From positions 1 through 41,515 of the forward strand of contig CAAGLA010000041.1 of assembly GCA_900770655.1 (NCBI GenBank): a stretch of DNA of 41,515 bases, in the 5' to 3' direction. Positions 1-8,412 of this stretch are shown piece by piece; the stretch's first letter is position 1; the number at the start of each line of letters is the position of its first letter. The DNA comes from Bacteroidaceae bacterium. Lineage in GTDB: Bacteria; Bacteroidota; Bacteroidia; Bacteroidales; Bacteroidaceae. The notes under the pieces were generated by a model, which did no database searches, was not told the DNA's origin, and worked only from the letters and a program-made list of their open reading frames with translations. The position numbers were made by a program, and so were the translations under genes.

Positions 1-49
1 GAACAGCACGTTGCACTGCTTGTCTGTATGGAATGTTGTCAAGGATCAT
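1..49 (-). CDS. 5' end of an unidentified protein, cut by window edge
   Basis: An ATG on the minus strand at 49 opens a frame that stays open to the window edge and reads MILDNIPYRQAVQRAV. A well-formed Bacteroidetes promoter lies 42-72 bp upstream on the same strand (91-121), which is the main reason to accept so short a fragment. The gene is divergent from the DUF5686 gene at 396. Sixteen residues are not enough to name a family, so no function is proposed. Confidence 0.5.
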   Translation of the reverse strand, partial: MILDNIPYRQAVQRAV

Positions 50-90
50 CGTGCTACGGCGAAAATTCAATTATTTGCCGAAAGCGAGTA

Positions 91-121
91 CAAAGGTAAG
101 GCAATTTTCTTTCACAGCAAA
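91..121 (-). promoter_or_regulatory. Promoter of the truncated minus-strand gene
   Basis: Read on the minus strand, TTTG (118-121) is followed after 19 bp by TACCTTTG (91-98). This matches the Bacteroidetes -33/-7 consensus TTTG-N19-20-TAnnTTTG. Transcription would begin near 84, about 35 nt before the ATG at 49. The AT-rich stretch between 122 and 350 shows no gene. Confidence 0.65.
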
Positions 122-358
122 TTATTTTAGAAGAAAATTTCACTTATTTTTAAACTTTTTTAAAAGAGCTCTTATTTTCAACAACTTACAAAAACAAGAA
201 AAATAAAGAAAAAATCGGCAACCGTAAAAAAACATACAAGAGAGGAACAACTTTCCATTTTTGTATATCGTTTATACATAAACAGAGCTATACCCTCTTT
301 TATATACAATTAAGATTAAAACATCTTAACAAAGTTACTTCATTAGCATATTTTTGAG

Positions 359-366
359 TACTTTTG
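359..366 (+). promoter_or_regulatory. -7 box of the DUF5686 gene
   Basis: TACTTTTG matches TAnnTTTG exactly and lies 30 bp upstream of ATG 396. No good -33 TTTG is seen at the expected distance. The box lies inside a longer reading frame that begins with TTG at 354, which argues that the true start is the ATG at 396. Confidence 0.5.
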
Positions 367-395
367 CAAAAATTTTTCATACACCACAGCTATCA

Positions 396-2984
396 ATGCC
401 GTATATAAATAAACTATACCTATTTATATTATTAGCAACTCTGCTTTTCCCCACCGTTTCCACAGCACAGGAAAACGGAGAGAAAATTCGCATATATGGA
501 AAAGTGTACGATGCCACTACAAACGAATCGTTGCCATACGCTTCTATAAGAATAAGAAGAACCACAAACGGATGCAGCAGCGACAACAATGGCAATTTTT
601 CTTTTTACGCCGACGCACTGCGCGACACGCTCATAATATCGAGTATCGGATACGAAGATGAGCGCATTCCCCTTTCATACCGGACAAGTATGCCAATAAG
701 GGCTTCGCTTAAGCCTACCGACTACAACTTGGATGAAGTTATAGTGAAACCAAAGAGAGAAAGATACAGCCGCCGGAATAACCCCGCCGTAATACTTGTA
801 AAGAACATTATTGAACGCCGTAACAATAACGCACCCGAAAGAAGAGAATTTTACAGCCGCGACAGACACGAAAAGCTGAACATTGCTCTAAACAATTTCA
901 ATGCAGAAAACAACAGCCATTTTGGCGAGAAATTCAAATTCTTAGAGCAGTACATCGACACGTCACTCATTTCGGGAAAACCCATTCTACACATTTCGGC
1001 AAGGGAGCTCATAGCAACGGACTACTACCAGAACAGCCCCGAAAGAAGACGGCAACACGTAAAGGGTCGCAAACGCAACGGAATAGACGATATGTTCTCC
1101 ACCGGCGAAATTGAAGCCCTTTACGAGGAGACATTCAAGGATGTAGACATTTTCCAAGACAACATTTCACTCTTCGGGAGCAAATTTGTCAGTCCGCTTT
1201 CCGACTTAGGCCCTACATTCTACCGCTACTATATAATGGACACCATTGATGTAGATGGCGAAAAATGCATAGACCTCGCCTTTGCCCCGTTCAACCCGGA
1301 ATCGTTCGGCTTTACAGGACACCTGTTCGTCGCCGCCGACTCCACATTCTTTGTAAAGTCGGTACAGATGAATGTTCCTCACGACATTAATATGAACTTC
1401 ATCGAATATATGAATATAAAGCAAGACTTCAGCCGTCTCCCCGACAGCACCCGAATACTGGAGCGGGAGATGCTCGTTGCCGAATTCAAGATTCTCGATG
1501 CTATGAACGGTTTCTACGCCCACAGAGAGGTAAACTACCGCAATTACTGTTTCGAAAAAAACGAACTTGCCGAAAGAATAATTTCAAGCCCGGCAAATGT
1601 TGTAGAAGAGGACAACTCTATGAGCAGGAGCGATGAGTTCTGGAACGAGAACCGCCTCACTGCAGTAACCGAGAAAGAACAGTCGGTGAGCAGAATGATG
1701 CAGGAGCTACGCGCCAACCCATTATATTATTGGTTGGAAAAAGGCGTTGCCTTTCTCTTCACCGGCTGGATACCTGTCAGAGAACACCAACCACCCGTAT
1801 TTTATGGCCCGGTAAACACCAGTATAAGCCACAACGAACTCGAAGGCTGGCGTTTGCGCACCGGTGCAATGACATCGGCCTACCTGAACCCGCACCTTTT
1901 CGGGCGCTTCTTCGTAGCCTACGGTCTAAAGGACCACGAATGGAAATATATGGGAGAGATAGAATACTCTTTCAAGAAAAAGAAGGAACACCCCAACGAG
2001 TTTCCAATACACTCCCTGCGCCTGCACTACGAAAACGACATATACCAATATGGGCAGAACTACCTTTACACCAACAAAGACAACATATTCCTTAGCATCA
2101 AGCGCAAGAGCGACAACAAGATAGGCTATGTTAAAAAAGCAGAATTCACATACACACGCGAATTCTACAACCATTTTTCATACAACATAACATTAAGGAA
2201 CAGAGTAGACGTTGCATCGTACCTGATACCGTTCGAACGCACCCAAACAGTAGACGGCAACACAACAGCCACTTTTGCAAAAGACCTGAGACAATCGGAA
2301 ATAGAGATAGGCCTACGCTATGCCCCGAACGAGAAGTTTACCCAAAGCAAGTGGAACAGACACTCGATATTGCCCGAGCATCCTGTATTCACACTAAACC
2401 ACAGAATTGGTTTCAAAGGCGTGCTTGGCAGCCATTTCAATTACCATCACACAGAAGCAAGTTTCCAGAAAAGATTCTGGTTCTCGGCATTCGGCTATAC
2501 CGACTGTATAATAAAAGCCGGAAAAGTATGGAATCAAGTACCGTTCCCACTGCTGATAATTCCAAACGCCAACCTTTCGTACACGATACAGAAGGAGTCG
2601 TACGCACTAATGAACGCTATGGAATTCTTCAACGACGAATATGCTTCGTGGGACCTCACATACTATATGAATGGCCTCTTGTTCAACCGTTTGCCCCTTA
2701 TACGCAAGCTTAACTGGCGCGAAGTAATTTCGTTCCGCGGTATGTTCGGGCACCTAAGTGAAAAGAACAGACCCGACCCGCTGAACACCGGAGTATTATA
2801 CAAGTTCCCATACGAGAACGACCAATACCACTATCTTGGCTCAACACCATATATGGAAGTTGGAATAGGTATTGAAAATATTTTCCGTGTACTGCGTGTA
2901 GACTATGTCAGACGACTAACCTACCGCGACCTTCCGGGCATAGACAAATGGGGTATACGCATACAGTTCCACATTCAATTCTAA
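396..2984 (+). CDS. DUF5686 outer-membrane protein with N-terminal carboxypeptidase-regulatory-like domain
   Basis: A predicted outer-membrane beta-barrel protein of about 862 residues from ATG 396. A longer frame from TTG 354 overlaps the promoter and is rejected. It begins with a signal peptide (MPYINKLYLFILLATLLFP, cleavage near STAQ). A CarboxypepD_reg-like beta-sandwich follows (roughly residues 30-115: IYGKVYDATTNESLPYASI, then a DTLIISSIGYE segment), as at the N-terminus of many SusC/TonB-linked proteins. The rest matches the DUF5686 family of Bacteroidetes. It is rich in alternating aromatic strands and ends in IQFHIQF, a terminal-Phe barrel insertion signal. The biochemical function of the family is unknown. 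A second, shorter relative lies at 31232-33358. The gene is monocistronic and converges with the protease gene that ends at 3027; no clear hairpin is seen in the 42-bp gap. Confidence 0.85.
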   Translation: MPYINKLYLFILLATLLFPTVSTAQENGEKIRIYGKVYDATTNESLPYASIRIRRTTNGCSSDNNGNFSFYADALRDTLIISSIGYEDERIPLSYRTSMPIRASLKPTDYNLDEVIVKPKRERYSRRNNPAVILVKNIIERRNNNAPERREFYSRDRHEKLNIALNNFNAENNSHFGEKFKFLEQYIDTSLISGKPILHISARELIATDYYQNSPERRRQHVKGRKRNGIDDMFSTGEIEALYEETFKDVDIFQDNISLFGSKFVSPLSDLGPTFYRYYIMDTIDVDGEKCIDLAFAPFNPESFGFTGHLFVAADSTFFVKSVQMNVPHDINMNFIEYMNIKQDFSRLPDSTRILEREMLVAEFKILDAMNGFYAHREVNYRNYCFEKNELAERIISSPANVVEEDNSMSRSDEFWNENRLTAVTEKEQSVSRMMQELRANPLYYWLEKGVAFLFTGWIPVREHQPPVFYGPVNTSISHNELEGWRLRTGAMTSAYLNPHLFGRFFVAYGLKDHEWKYMGEIEYSFKKKKEHPNEFPIHSLRLHYENDIYQYGQNYLYTNKDNIFLSIKRKSDNKIGYVKKAEFTYTREFYNHFSYNITLRNRVDVASYLIPFERTQTVDGNTTATFAKDLRQSEIEIGLRYAPNEKFTQSKWNRHSILPEHPVFTLNHRIGFKGVLGSHFNYHHTEASFQKRFWFSAFGYTDCIIKAGKVWNQVPFPLLIIPNANLSYTIQKESYALMNAMEFFNDEYASWDLTYYMNGLLFNRLPLIRKLNWREVISFRGMFGHLSEKNRPDPLNTGVLYKFPYENDQYHYLGSTPYMEVGIGIENIFRVLRVDYVRRLTYRDLPGIDKWGIRIQFHIQF

Positions 2985-3026
2985 ACAACCGGAGATTAAT
3001 CCAAGACACTCACCACCAAAAGAGCA

Positions 3027-4250
3027 CTACCACCCCGCCGACTGCCATCCCGCAGCCGAATACCATTCCGTATATTTAAAACAGGTATTAAAATACTCAT
3101 TATAACTGCTTTTACGAGGCATATAGAGGGAAAGTCCACAGCCAACAACCGTGTTATACTCAATAACACGCCCACAAACAGCCGAATACCATTTAGGGGA
3201 AGACGCCACATACTTTACAGCACCGTCGAGCGCACCACGCCAGTGGGCAAACTCTTCGGCTGTGAGATATTTTGCCATTATAGCATTCATATCGTAATAA
3301 CAAGGATATCTCTTTGTACCCGTATATTTACCTCCCGGCAGATATGAAAAGACATCTACATAATCGCGTTTGCTGTTTATACCGAAATATTTGTTAATGT
3401 AGTAGAACGAAACATCTGCCAAGCTATCCATTCCCGCCGTGTGCACAGCCGACAGCACCGCACCAGCAGGTTCCCCGCTATAACCTTCTATATATGCCGA
3501 CATAATATCTTCGGGACCTTCGGTGAGAAAAAAGGCCGGTACTACAGTTTCATACGGTGCACCGTCGCCGGGTATTTCGGCCGGCGATGCTATAATCCAT
3601 TCCACAGCATCCTTAAGAGCGTATGCTCCTTCGGCACACTGCATAAAACAGGCGTCAAAAAGCAATCTGTCTACATTCACAGGCAACCGTTTCAACAACG
3701 TAGCCAATTCTTCCATTTCAATACTTTCTGTTACATTGTTGCTATACGAATTGTTGCCATTGTCAATACCTATAGAGCGTTGAGGAGCCACATTAAAGGG
3801 TGCCGGCAACCACCCGTCGCCGTGCGACCACAAGACAAGGTCGAGCGACTTCGTAGGGTAATTACCAAGAATAAAATCGAGCACAGCGCCTAAAGAAGCT
3901 GTATCGCTCGAACACACATCGGTTGGGAAAATATGAAACACCGAACTCCCCGGCTCGCCGTTGGTCAATGAGAAATATTGGTACATAACAGGAAACGACC
4001 TGTCGTCGGTGTAGACAAAAAGGCGACAATCGCGGGGAATACTTTTCGCAGCAGCCTCTATTTCGGCAATATCAACAGCCGCAAAATTATCCAGACTGTT
4101 TTCTGCCATCATATATACAAGCAGGGTTTTTCGTGCCGTATCGCCTTTTTCTACCACATTAGGTTTCACAGGAGCGTTCACACACTCCCTGCTGCAAGAA
4201 AAAAGCAATGAGAGAAGAAGCAGGAAAATAAAGATAGTATGCAGTTTCAT
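3027..4250 (-). CDS. Clostripain-like (peptidase C11) lipoprotein cysteine protease
   Basis: A 407-residue protein with a lipoprotein signal (hydrophobic stretch then LLFSC, lipidation at Cys19), so probably membrane-anchored and periplasmic or surface-exposed. The clostripain family is recognised by TLLVYMMAENSLDNF (about 43-57), the catalytic His motif VLWSHGDGW (His143) and the catalytic Cys motif LLFDACFMQ (Cys201). Known C11 enzymes cleave after basic residues and often self-activate. Substrate preference here cannot be read. The gene starts 1 nt after the stop codon of the small secreted protein at 4252-4641, so the two are almost certainly co-transcribed and probably translationally coupled. 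The only promoter seen is upstream of the small gene. Confidence 0.85.
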   Translation of the reverse strand: MKLHTIFIFLLLLSLLFSCSRECVNAPVKPNVVEKGDTARKTLLVYMMAENSLDNFAAVDIAEIEAAAKSIPRDCRLFVYTDDRSFPVMYQYFSLTNGEPGSSVFHIFPTDVCSSDTASLGAVLDFILGNYPTKSLDLVLWSHGDGWLPAPFNVAPQRSIGIDNGNNSYSNNVTESIEMEELATLLKRLPVNVDRLLFDACFMQCAEGAYALKDAVEWIIASPAEIPGDGAPYETVVPAFFLTEGPEDIMSAYIEGYSGEPAGAVLSAVHTAGMDSLADVSFYYINKYFGINSKRDYVDVFSYLPGGKYTGTKRYPCYYDMNAIMAKYLTAEEFAHWRGALDGAVKYVASSPKWYSAVCGRVIEYNTVVGCGLSLYMPRKSSYNEYFNTCFKYTEWYSAAGWQSAGW

Positions 4251-4251
4251 T

Positions 4252-4641
4252 TTACGGTTTTACAAACTGAAACCTATCGCCAAGATAGCGCACAGTCTTG
4301 CCCTCCTCTTCCTCTAAATGTCTTTTCACCTTTTCCACTTTTCTTTCGAGTGTTGAACGTTTTTTAGAAAAAAGCACTATAGATGTGCGACCGGGCATAT
4401 TCTCACTAAAGTTCATATAATCCTTCAGCTCGTATGAATAGAACTGACGGTGGGGCAGGAAACCTGTCCCTTTATCGAGTTCAATACCCTCCAAAGGCTG
4501 AATTTCTGTAAAATATACTATGGAATCGGTAAACGAGTACGAAGCACCCCATACATAGATAATATCTCCGTTGTCGTCAGCTCCTTTAACCGATGTTGCG
4601 GCAAAGAGGGTTATAAATAGCGCAAAAAGCAATTTTTTCAT
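4252..4641 (-). CDS. Small secreted protein of unknown function, operon partner of C11 protease
   Basis: From ATG 4641 the protein is 129 residues: MKKLLFALFITLFAATSVKG is a clear signal peptide, followed by a mature part of about 110 residues. The longer frame beginning at 4692 adds 17 residues before the signal peptide and is less likely. The mature part starts ADDNGDIIYVWGASYSF and ends with a charged helix (RKVEKVKRHLEEEEGK) and RFQFVKP. I do not recognise a named domain. Its stop lies 1 nt before the start of the protease gene, which suggests related roles such as pro-factor, inhibitor or chaperone; that is inference. Confidence 0.7.
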   Translation of the reverse strand: MKKLLFALFITLFAATSVKGADDNGDIIYVWGASYSFTDSIVYFTEIQPLEGIELDKGTGFLPHRQFYSYELKDYMNFSENMPGRTSIVLFSKKRSTLERKVEKVKRHLEEEEGKTVRYLGDRFQFVKP

Positions 4642-4717
4642 ATATTCTATTTTTATAGCAAAGCAGAAGACGCCGTATATTGCCACGACCAATAAACTGC
4701 TTTAGCGATGGACTTTG

Positions 4718-4747
4718 CAAAAATATAAAAATTATAAACAGCGCAAA
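4718..4747 (-). promoter_or_regulatory. Promoter of the small secreted protein/C11 protease operon
   Basis: On the minus strand, TTTG (4744-4747) is followed after 18 bp by TATTTTTG (4718-4725), an exact TAnnTTTG. The leader to ATG 4641 would be about 70 nt. Confidence 0.6.
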
Positions 4748-4787
4748 AACATTATTATAACTTTTAACAGTACACATAGATATTAAA

Positions 4788-4813
4788 AATGGCTGCACCG
4801 CGGTGCAGCCATT
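4788..4813 (-). terminator. Terminator of rpoD
   Basis: A perfect 26-bp palindrome without a loop (arms AATGGCTGCACCG and its complement) lies 90 bp downstream of the rpoD stop. On the minus strand it is followed by a short T run (ATTTTTAA). It also separates rpoD from the protease-operon promoter at 4718-4747. Confidence 0.65.
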
Positions 4814-4903
4814 CACTTTCTCTTTTACACGCCTATTGCGTTTTTCTTTTTTCAAATATTTAAGGAAGAACTCTCCTTTGTATACCTATTAATTGACAAT
4901 ATG

Positions 4904-5764
4904 TTACCCCAAATAGGATTTCAACAATTTACTACGCTGGTTCTGCTTCAAACGACGTATAGCTTTCTCTTTTATTTGGCGCACACGCTCACGTGTCAGA
5001 CCGAAACGGTCGCCAATCTCTTCGAGAGTCATCTCCTGCATACCTATACCGAAGAACATTTGAATAATTTCCTTCTCTCTGTCGGTCAATGTAGACAAAG
5101 CGCGGTCTATCTCACGCGACAGCGATTCGTTCACCAAGAGATTGTCGGCCATAGGAGAATCATCGTTCACAAGCACATCGAGCAAACTGTTGTCTTCGCC
5201 GTCAACAAAAGGCGCATCTACAGAAATATGCCTGCCCGACACCTTCAAAGAGTCTACTACCTTGTCAACCGGCAAATCGAGTTGGTCGGCAAGCTCTTCG
5301 GCCGACGGCCGACGCTCATTTTCCTGCTCAAATTTTGAAAAAGCCTTACTTATCTTGTTGAGCGAACCTACTTGGTTTAGTGGTAAACGCACAATTCTCG
5401 CCTGCTCAGCAAGAGCCTGAAGAATAGATTGTCTAATCCACCATACAGCATAACTGATGAATTTGAAACCGCGGGTTTCATCGAATTTCTCAGCAGCTTT
5501 AATCAAACCAAGATTACCCTCGTTAATGAGGTCGGGAAGACTCAAGCCCTGATTCTGGTATTGCTTGGAAACAGAAACAACAAATCTAAGGTTCGCCCTC
5601 GTCAGTTTTTCCAAAGCGCGGCGATCTCCTTTTCTTATACGTTGCGCCAACTCAACCTCTTCTTCAACAGTAATAAGTTCTTCGCGACCTATCTCCTGAA
5701 GATATTTATCAAGAGAAGCACTTTCACGATTTGTAATACTTTTTGTAATTTTTAATTGCCTCAT
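4904..5764 (-). CDS. rpoD: Primary RNA polymerase sigma factor (Bacteroidetes SigA/RpoD type)
   Basis: A 286-residue sigma-70 protein very close to the primary sigma factor of Bacteroides as I recall it, beginning MRQLKITKSITNRESASLDK. It lacks region 1.1, which is normal in this phylum. Region 1.2 is at about 18-50. Region 2 is at about 53-123 and contains LINEGNLGLIKAAEKFDETRG and the aromatic -10 recognition stretch KFISYAVWWIRQ. Region 3 is at about 129-207. Region 4 is at about 220-273 with helix-turn-helix TLEEIGDRFGLTRERVRQIK. It directs transcription from TTTG/TAnnTTTG promoters, the type found throughout this window. It is monocistronic, with a strong promoter at 5976-6007, a leader of about 200 nt and its own terminator. 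Confidence 0.96.
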   Translation of the reverse strand: MRQLKITKSITNRESASLDKYLQEIGREELITVEEEVELAQRIRKGDRRALEKLTRANLRFVVSVSKQYQNQGLSLPDLINEGNLGLIKAAEKFDETRGFKFISYAVWWIRQSILQALAEQARIVRLPLNQVGSLNKISKAFSKFEQENERRPSAEELADQLDLPVDKVVDSLKVSGRHISVDAPFVDGEDNSLLDVLVNDDSPMADNLLVNESLSREIDRALSTLTDREKEIIQMFFGIGMQEMTLEEIGDRFGLTRERVRQIKEKAIRRLKQNQRSKLLKSYLG

Positions 5765-5975
5765 TTTATCGCTATGATTTTATTGCAAAAAATTTCTCTA
5801 AAAAGCCTTAGAGTACATATTCCACACAAAATTCAAATACCCCTGCAACAATAACACTCTTGGCATAAACTGAAAAACAACAGGTGTTCCAATAAGAATG
5901 AAACCCCCGATGCCCGAAAACGGTTTTTCATAACCACGTTCACCAACACAAGGCACCCCTACCCAATTTAATTCG

Positions 5976-6007
5976 CAAAGATATTAAAATTCAATTATAA
6001 ATACAAA
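5976..6007 (-). promoter_or_regulatory. rpoD promoter
   Basis: On the minus strand, TTTG (6004-6007) is separated by exactly 20 bp from TATCTTTG (5976-5983). This is a consensus Bacteroidetes promoter. Transcription would start near 5969, giving a leader of about 200 nt before the rpoD ATG at 5764. Confidence 0.75.
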
Positions 6008-6369
6008 CCACCTGAGTTAAAAGTTACAAAACAACAAAAAAAATGCCGGTCTTTACATATATTTCAAATTGGTTTACATTTTGCCACAGAAAAACCAACA
6101 GTCGCGAATGTGTAGAAGAACCGGAAAAGTAGAAAGAGGTTCGACGACTGAAAAGTTTACCGACAGCTACAAGGTCTATAAAAGCAGAAAAAACCTTTTA
6201 AACAAACCATTGAAACAATGTAAAAGACCGACAAATTATAAATGCTTTACACCCATATAGAGACAAAAAGAGTGAAAATATCACGGAATCAAATTGTTAA
6301 ATTTTGTAAAAGTAATAAAAATAAGTTCCACAGGCTTTGGAAAGGCACTGTTTTTAAAACAAAAAAGGC
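6008..6369 (+). other. Gene-free block between rpoD and rnpB promoters, with possible RNA structure
   Basis: No convincing protein is seen; a 63-codon frame at 6069-6260 starts with TTG and has no family features. On the plus strand several short perfect stems follow one another. TTGGTTT (6069-6075) pairs with AAACCAA (6092-6098). CAGTCG (6099-6104) pairs with CGACTG (6145-6150) and encloses GAACC (6118-6122) with GGTTC (6138-6142). A later CATTG-AAA-CAATG hairpin follows. The imperfect -7-like TACATTTT sits at 6075-6082. This could be a small structured RNA or chance pairing. Confidence 0.25.
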
Positions 6370-6377
6370 TAACTTTG
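6370..6377 (+). promoter_or_regulatory. -7 box of rnpB
   Basis: TAACTTTG matches TAnnTTTG exactly. A weak -33 (ACTG, 6347-6350) is 19 bp upstream. Transcription would begin near 6384, about 80 nt before the predicted mature RNase P RNA, implying a processed 5' leader. Confidence 0.5.
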
Positions 6378-6464
6378 CAGCAGGAAAAACAAAGATTCGG
6401 AACTCCTTTATGCAGCCATAGCAAGAACTATTGCCACATAAAAAACCGAAGATGACAAAATTAC

Positions 6465-6809
6465 GCAGTCGGACGGTCTGTCGCCGTTGCTTCAAACAGC
6501 AAAGGAGGAAAGTCCGGGCAGCATAGAGCACTCCACTTCCTAACAGAAAGCTGCTTGCGAGAGCAGAGTAGCGCAGAAGAAAATAACCGCCCGCAAGGGT
6601 AAGGGTGAGAAGGTGGGGTAAGAGCCCACCGGCCGTGCAGCGATGTACGGGCCGTGCGCCTTGGAGGCTGCAAGTTCACGTAAACCGGCATTTGAGGGTT
6701 GCTCGCCCGAGCCGGAGGGTAGAACGCTTTAGTATTGTGGCGACACAATATATAGATGAATGACAGACACCCCGCAAGGGGCACAGAACCCGGCTTACAG
6801 GCCGACTGC
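6465..6809 (+). ncRNA. rnpB: RNase P RNA (bacterial class A)
   Basis: The catalytic RNA of RNase P, which removes 5' leaders from pre-tRNAs. The universally conserved core is present. GAGGAAAGTCCGGGC at 6505-6519 is the 5' core (CR I region). ACAGAACCCGGCTTAC at 6783-6798 is the 3' core (CR V). An AGAGCCCACCGG segment lies near 6621 in the specificity domain. The ends were set by the P1 helix, in which GCAGTCGG (6465-6472) pairs with CCGACTGC (6802-6809). The length of about 345 nt is normal. A perfect-palindrome terminator follows directly. Confidence 0.93.
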
Positions 6810-6811
6810 AA

Positions 6812-6845
6812 AACAACAAGAGAGTGCGCGCACTCTCTTGTTGTT
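6812..6845. terminator. Bidirectional terminator between rnpB and the antiporter gene
   Basis: A perfect 34-bp palindrome (arms AACAACAAGAGAGTGCG and its complement). It begins 3 nt after the rnpB P1 helix and lies 22 bp downstream of the antiporter stop on the other strand, so it can end both converging transcripts. Confidence 0.75.
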
Positions 6846-6866
6846 TATTGAAGCTATGCATTAATA

Positions 6867-8348
6867 TCACTCCTCGTCCAAGTCGGAACTGCCAATTGTC
6901 AAGAGGTGGTCACCTTCCATAAGTTCAAGAGTTCCGTTGGGTATAAGGTACCTGTCGCCTCGTTTTACAAAAATGACAAGTACACCCTGCGGTAGACCTA
7001 TAGAAGATAAAGTTCGACCTCTGCTTTCAAGGAATTCGCTCGTCAGGGTTATCTCTTTCTGCTCACCTGCCTCTTCGGGCAGCTCTACATCAAAGGCTTT
7101 TTCCTTCTGAACCGAAGAGAGCAGCCCCAATTTCCTTGCAACGGCAACTATTGTACTGCCCTGAAGCACAAGAGAGAGCAAGGTTATAAAGAACACGACA
7201 TTAAATATAACATCACTGCCCGGAACATTCTCCACAACAGGATAAATTGCAAATATTATAGGTACAGCGCCCCGCAAGCCAACCCAAGAGACCAAAGTCT
7301 TTGCCTGCAGAGTAATATTTTTAAACGGAAGAAGAGAAAGCACAACACTTGCAGGGCGGGCTATAAACATAACAAAAAGCCCCACGAGCAATGCCGGAAC
7401 AGCCGTTTCGAGCATCTCGCTCGGGTCTACAAGCAGGCCAAGCAACAAGAACATCCCAATTTGCATAATCCAAGTCATACCGTCGAAGAAAGCCACCACC
7501 TGTTTACGGCTCTTCATCTTATTGTTGCCTACAATTATACCGGCAATATATACAGCCAAGTAACCGTTTCCTTCGAGCATATCGGTAATAGAGAAAGTAA
7601 AAAAGACAATGCTCATAAGCATTATGGAATAGAGAGGGATATTACTCAGATTCACCTTCTTCATAAACCATACCGCCGCATAGCCGGCGCCGGCGCCTAT
7701 CATACAGCCGGCAGCAAACTGCTGTACCAGCACCTTAAGGGAGTCGACGACAAGAACCTGCATATCGACAGCAGCATCACCGGCGCCAAACGACAATGAA
7801 AGCTGTATTAAGACAATGGTTAAAATATACGCCATAGGGTCGTTGCTACCGCTTTCAAGCTCAAGCATAGGCTGAAGATTCTCTTTGAGATTGACATTTT
7901 TGCCACGCAATATATTAAAGACCGTAGCAGAATCAGTAGACGACATTGTTGCTGCCAGCAGCAGACAGGTTACAAATGGCAGTGCAAACGGCAGAAGCTC
8001 CCAATGCGACAATGCAAAAATAAACACTCCTGTAAAAAGAGCTGTCAAGAAAACGCCCACTGTAGAAAGAGTAAGCCCCGGACCGAGAATAGGTTTTATA
8101 TCGGATATTTTCGTTTCAAGGCCACCGGTGAAAAGTATTATACACAAAGCTACCATTCCCACAAACTGCGCGTGCTCGACATTGTCGAAATGAACGCCAA
8201 GACCGTCACAGCCGAAAATCATTCCGGCAACAAGGAAAAGCAACAGAGCCGGCATTCCGAACCGACCGCCCGCTTTAGTAATGAGTATACTGCAGAATAT
8301 GAGTACTGACCCCAATAGTATTAGATTCTCCGAAGCAAAAAAGACCAT
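6867..8348 (-). CDS. nhaP2: Potassium/proton antiporter (CPA1 family, NhaP2-like)
   Basis: A 493-residue polytopic membrane protein of the monovalent cation/proton antiporter-1 family. About twelve hydrophobic segments span residues 8-395. The ion-translocation signature is visible as AATMSSTDSATVF (Asp139) and LELESGSNDP (Asp170). The cytoplasmic tail (about 408-493, ending ELMEGDHLLTIGSSDLDEE) matches a TrkA-C/RCK-C regulatory domain, the arrangement that separates NhaP2-type K+/H+ antiporters from simple Na+/H+ exchangers. It is the last gene of the minus-strand run after the dicarboxylate transporter, 64 bp away with a hairpin between them. It may therefore be only partly co-transcribed. 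Cation specificity is inferred from the domain layout. Confidence 0.88.
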   Translation of the reverse strand: MVFFASENLILLGSVLIFCSILITKAGGRFGMPALLLFLVAGMIFGCDGLGVHFDNVEHAQFVGMVALCIILFTGGLETKISDIKPILGPGLTLSTVGVFLTALFTGVFIFALSHWELLPFALPFVTCLLLAATMSSTDSATVFNILRGKNVNLKENLQPMLELESGSNDPMAYILTIVLIQLSLSFGAGDAAVDMQVLVVDSLKVLVQQFAAGCMIGAGAGYAAVWFMKKVNLSNIPLYSIMLMSIVFFTFSITDMLEGNGYLAVYIAGIIVGNNKMKSRKQVVAFFDGMTWIMQIGMFLLLGLLVDPSEMLETAVPALLVGLFVMFIARPASVVLSLLPFKNITLQAKTLVSWVGLRGAVPIIFAIYPVVENVPGSDVIFNVVFFITLLSLVLQGSTIVAVARKLGLLSSVQKEKAFDVELPEEAGEQKEITLTSEFLESRGRTLSSIGLPQGVLVIFVKRGDRYLIPNGTLELMEGDHLLTIGSSDLDEE

Positions 8349-8377
8349 TGCCTGACAAATATTTTTAATTCATTAAA

Positions 8378-8406
8378 GGCCGCTACGCACCTTTGTCATA
8401 GCGGCC
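8378..8406 (-). terminator. Hairpin between the C4-dicarboxylate transporter and antiporter genes
   Basis: GGCCGCTA (8378-8385) pairs perfectly with TAGCGGCC (8399-8406) across a 13-nt loop, 7 bp after the transporter stop. On the minus strand it is followed by TTTAATG, only a short T run. It may be a partial terminator allowing read-through into the antiporter gene, for which no separate promoter was found. Confidence 0.5.
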
Positions 8407-8412
8407 ACAGTT

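Noticed and set aside
4586..4855. 89-codon minus-strand frame MKKEKRNRR...
   Set aside because: It spans the rpoD terminator palindrome and the promoter of the small secreted protein, and no domain is present.
6069..6260. 63-codon frame in the rpoD-rnpB gap
   Set aside because: TTG start, no ribosome-binding or promoter support, Lys/Arg-rich random-looking composition.
6461..6811. 116-codon minus-strand frame
   Set aside because: It covers the RNase P RNA gene, whose conserved core sequences leave no doubt about the real feature.
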